Shown here: positions 60,203 through 64,000 of the stretch, in pieces
How positions within the stretch are numbered: position 1 is the stretch's first letter
Layout of the letters: every line of letters begins with the position of its first letter
Assembly (NCBI GenBank): GCA_035610835.1
Contig: CM069447.1
Location: forward strand, 44,861,893 to 44,925,892
DNA length: 64,000 bases
Reading direction: 5' to 3'
Source: Ophiura sarsii
Taxonomy: Eukaryota > Echinodermata > Ophiuroidea > Amphilepidida > Ophiuridae
The notes under the pieces: generated by a model
The model's input: the letters and a program-made list of their open reading frames with translations, nothing else
What the model was told of the DNA's origin: nothing
Databases searched by the model: none
Program-made: the position numbers and the translations under genes

Positions 60203-61340
60203 CATGGCTATATAATTTATTATGCCATCAGGTAAGCGGCGTGAGCAGAGCGAGCGGCTCGTCTTGCAGCGAGTGGTTCTGGGCCAACTTAAGGGCCCTG
60301 ATAAAATTGTGGATTTAGATGCTCTCTTTTATAAGCCATTTCAGACCTGATAAACTCAGATTTTATTTTATATTTTTTCAGAAACAAATTTGTTTACTAT
60401 ATCAAAATTGGGGGTTCAAGGGCTTATCCAGGACTATTTTGATGGGGGCCAAATGTTTTATATATATGAGCGGATCGAGATGAGCGAAGCTCCTGGGTTT
60501 CAGGCATGTTTATGCACAAATTCAGTATTCTGAAGCAGTACATTTGACATTTCTAGTGCAACTTTGCTGTTGTTATGCGCGGTCATTGAAATCGCCATAA
60601 CTTTAAAGTATCCATTCTAATATTTTTGAATGAGGTATCAAACTGCGGAGAAGAAATTTGCTCATTATTTTAATGTTTATCTCAGATTTGTGGTACCAAT
60701 TATTTATTTTGAATTAGCTAACATCAAAGCACCTGGTCAGGGACTTTTTGTGCTAGGTGTACCTTACCATGGCTATATATTATGCCATCAGGTAAGCGGC
60801 TCGTTTTGCCGGTGAGTGGTTCTGGAAGGGCCCCCGATAAAATTGTGGATTTAGATGCTCACTGATGGCGTTTATAAGCCAATTCAGACCTCATAAACTC
60901 ACATTTTCCTTTATATTTCAGGATTTTTTTCAGACAATAATTTGTTTGCTATATCAAAATTGGGGGTTCAAGGGCTTATCCAGGACTGTTTTGATGGGGG
61001 CCAAATATTGTATCCATTTGAGCGGAGCGAAATGAGCGTAGGTAATAGGAATAAAATCCAAACACAAATTGTTCACATTTAGACTTTAACATAAAGAACA
61101 TCCACCCCTGGGATCCAGGGGCGAATGCTCTCGGATTCTAGGCATTTGTGCCCAAATTCAGCATTTTGAAGCAGTAATTTTGACATTTTCTCACATGCCT
61201 ACAAACTAAAAAGCAATTATTCCTACATAGGTAGGTAACAGGAGTAAAATCCAAACACACATTGTGCACATTAAGACTTTAACATTAACAACATCCACCC
61301 CTGGGATCCAGGGGCGAATGCTCTTTGGTTTTAGGCATTT
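60203..61340 (+). repeat. Tandem duplicates of ~565-bp and ~200-bp units
   Basis: Blocks starting CCATGGCTATATA.TTATGCC at 60203 and 60768 share GATAAAATTGTGGATTTAGA, AAAATTGGGGGTTCAAGGGC and GATGGGGGCCAAAT in order. A second repeat (CATCCACCCCTGGGATCCAG then GGGCGAATGCTCT) appears at about 61089 and 61291. No gene is recognisable in them. Confidence 0.8.
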
Positions 61341-62322
61341 TTGTGACAACAATCGGCATTAATTTTGGCGTTTTCTTACATGCCTATTGACCCTAACTAA
61401 AAACAATGATTCAACTGTGTAGATATAAAATATGATGATCATTGCATGCAACAAACATGCATTTATGCACACATGAAACATCGTTAATGTAAGCAATACA
61501 TAGTTTGTTCATAGAAGATGGAATTTCTAGGATATATCCACTTCTCGAATACTTTTGAGTGCCAGTTTAACGCAATAGTTATAATTATGGAATTGGAAAG
61601 TGTCCGATAATTGAAAGGGTTTAAATTGCTCAAAGACTTACCCGAAAAATACTAAACTCCAAAAATTGCACTGGCCCCCAAATCCAAAATCCGACGCGAG
61701 TTGTTATTGTGACATTCCACACTAATTAAAAATGTAAAGACTGCGCTGCCTTGTGCCACGCGTTTTGGTTGGAGGCTGCGCCGAATTTCAATTATTCAGC
61801 AACGCAACAGGTTCGCGCCATCAAAAAGAGACACATCGTTGCATTAAAATGTTGTGTGAAAACGTAAAGATGAGTCGCCGTGCGCCTTGACGACGAAATC
61901 GAACCCCAAAAAAGATCACACGATGTTCACGGTCAAAGTCCGTTAGTGCTCGGCCTGTGGACCTACATTTCTTTTTGGTTTAATCATGGATACTTATTAC
62001 GAAAGAAACAGTCGAACAGCAATTGTTAAGAAAATATTTTCACCAATGTTAAAACAAAATGCTAATATACACGTCATGAACCTTTTTACCAATATAATTT
62101 TATTTTAACTTCATAATGACGATCCAAACCCAAATAAACGTTGGCGTAATGATATAACCATCCAAGCCAAACCCCATTCAAAATATCACTAAATTAAGAA
62201 TAACAAACCACCAATCACCTTACCGTATTGTTTATACAGTTTTAAATGTTTGTAATATTGAGAGTACACACCTAAAATTATCATTTACAAAATTGAATTT
62301 TGAAACCAATCGTTAAAAGTTA
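61341..62322. other. No gene seen
   Basis: No supported coding region. Confidence 0.5.
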
Positions 62323-62326
62323 TTAA

Positions 62327-62640
62327 AGGGGCATTGAGAGATATAAGATGGCGCCCTACATTTTCCCGGAAATCAGGCTTTTGCACATACGTAATACTTG
62401 GGCATATACCAACCACCGTCTGAAACCATTTTCCTTAATTCACTGTGTATCGTGAATCATTTTAAGATTTGGTAATTTCGATGTAGATCACATCGAAATC
62501 ATCAGCAATTCAGCATAGCTCGCCACATAAAAAACGAATATCTATCTAGCGCCATCATTCAACCCTCTTCGCATACATTATTACCATTCAGGATTCCTAC
62601 GTACCTTATTCATTTTTCTCGGCAATTTCTCAGTGCCCCC
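62327..62640. mobile_element. TTAA-type MITE
   Basis: Ends AGGGGCATTGAGA and TCTCAGTGCCCCC, flanked by TTAA (62323-62326, 62641-62644). Related by its ends to 30418-30887. piggyBac or Kolobok type target. Confidence 0.7.
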
Positions 62641-62644
62641 TTAA

Positions 62645-63825
62645 CACTTATAATTTAACTTTTATAACACTACCATCTAACTAAACGCCCTATGCAATTG
62701 TGTTTGTAACCATTGTATATATACAAACAAAATATCAACATTCCAAAAAAACCCATCACCTTATCTTCATTTTGACACAGCGCCATCTTTTGACCAATAT
62801 AACCATCAAAACACCCGACCTAAATAATCATCGAAATATATTTACAAAAAAAAAATATCAAGGTCTTAAGTTGAAAGCATTCAGAATAAAGCAATCCCTC
62901 TTATATCCTAGCTTTGACGGGTATAGGGGTAGAAACTATTTACATTTAGCTAACATTATGCGCAATCATCAAATGTCTTTTGCTTGACGATTTATTTGAA
63001 AGTTTTAGCGTAGTCAATAACATGGCATGAATTAACCATGTTGTGTAAAATTATTTTGTTCAGGTTAAATATTGTGGTTTGTAGCATGTTCCAATTATCT
63101 TATGTCCATGATATGTCCTGGTGTGTGGGTTTTTTTTTTGGGGGGGGGGGGGCGGTGCGGGTGTGTCAAAATGCCTGAAATTGAATGTTGTGGATCTTCA
63201 GCTAATTGGGAAAACCTGGGAGGGAACGTTACTAGGTCATATATACCTAGATTGTTATAGAGGCATTTCCCCCATTGTCCACATCCCTACTCCTCTTGCA
63301 TCAGGGACCTTCTTAAGTGCTATTAATGCTTTTAAGGATACAAATGTTCATGAACGATACACATCAGAGTCCGGATCATTGATTACTCACCTAAAAAGTT
63401 GAAATAATAAAGGTCAATAAGAAGAAATTGTAACGGACCGGGGTGTGCAAGATGTTTCATGCAAGATTCCCCTGGCAGCCGCTATTCCTCAGTCGAGGTT
63501 CCAAAAGAAAAGGCCCGAGCGGATGGCATGGAACCCTCGACTAAGGACAACAACTACCAGAGGATGGGGTCGCTGCTCAACCAAAAGATCTAATAAACTT
63601 CTATCGTGAAAATTTTATAACCAAAGAAGAACAAAGTGACTGACTGGAAAATAAGCAAAATGTGCCAGGTTTTGTAAGCTGTCCCCCTTTTCGATCATTC
63701 CAATGTATTTACGCAGTGCAATGCTCAACCAAAAATATCCATACAAATATTAAACATTCTAATTATATATTTTAGCGGAGACCTACGATATAAGTAAAAC
63801 CGTAACCCATGCTTTAATAAAAATT
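62645..63825. other. No gene recognised
   Basis: A 93-codon frame at 63121-63402 crosses a G tract (63140-63152) and has no domain I know. The 63430-63600 stretch is more GC-rich than its surroundings, but frames are broken. Confidence 0.45.
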
Positions 63826-63920
63826 CCATTGAAATGGAATGGGGGCGATCCAAGAGAAAGAAGCATGTTTTGTAAACCAAACATCTGTTTCATACCAAAA
63901 TACCAGGGAAATGGTGTATG
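63826..63920 (+). repeat. Dispersed repeat, shared with 35236-35350
   Basis: Shares AAGAGAAAGA.GCATGT, ATCTGTTTCATA and ATACCAGG with the other copy. It may continue to the window edge. Confidence 0.6.
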
Positions 63921-64000
63921 TATTTTCCATAATTCAAACCAAAAAACAAATCGAAACATCGCAGTCTAAAAATAGTACAGGAAACCTATAAAGTTGATTT

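Overview
The window looks like intergenic or intronic DNA from a repeat-rich invertebrate animal genome. It is AT-rich and has no bacterial-style gene packing. It contains Penelope-like (PLE), LINE and Ty3/gypsy fragments, many short non-autonomous DNA transposons with target-site duplications, tRNA-like remnants, long homopolymeric G/C tracts and many TAGGCCTA words. That word, the PLE abundance and the GTGTTTGCTG-ended palindromes suggest a marine deuterostome such as an echinoderm or hemichordate. This is a guess from sequence style, not a database result.

Layout. 1-9.5 kb: an unclassified ~3.1 kb repeat, as a tandem pair (A partial, B full, one visible mismatch in 1,876 bp) plus an older inverted copy C. 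Each full copy starts with a long GC-rich palindrome. 9.5-12.5 kb: sparse, with a hAT-type MITE (8-bp TSD) and a hairpin MITE. 12.6-17.7 kb: a very large fold-back whose right arm is split by a 5'-truncated PLE (RT C-terminus plus GIY-YIG) with a degenerate hammerhead-like motif downstream. 17.9-20.2 kb: palindromic elements, then an array with seven perfect TGACCTTTGACCT (DR1) sites between short terminal inverted repeats. 20.8-22.8 kb: Harbinger-like MITE, PLE remnant and a LINE tail nested in a TIR element. 23-37 kb: mostly gene-free, with fold-backs, TTAA-type elements and tRNA-like pieces. 37-44.3 kb: TIR element, a TTATTCCGAA minisatellite, a weak candidate spliced transcript and a decayed gypsy RT. 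44.9-49.6 kb: TIR, hAT and Harbinger-like elements. 51-52 kb: a 520-bp AATC microsatellite between inverted arms, abutting the only convincing host coding exon I see: a minus-strand first exon with start codon, ~22 codons and a GTAAGG donor. 52.8-53.4 kb: Tc1-like MITE. 55.0 kb: a 58-codon ORF with a signal-peptide-like start and several cysteines. 55.2-60 kb: two related 5-bp-TSD MITEs, a second truncated PLE and a Harbinger-like element. 60.2-64 kb: tandem duplicates, a TTAA-type MITE and unremarkable sequence.

No complete protein-coding host gene is visible. The genes do not form a pathway; the content is a layered record of element insertion. The most useful leads are the SAM-like first exon (51,955-52,021), the DR1-rich array, the small secreted-type ORF, and the GTCATCTCCGTCAC motif repeated four times inside a 1-kb TIR element.
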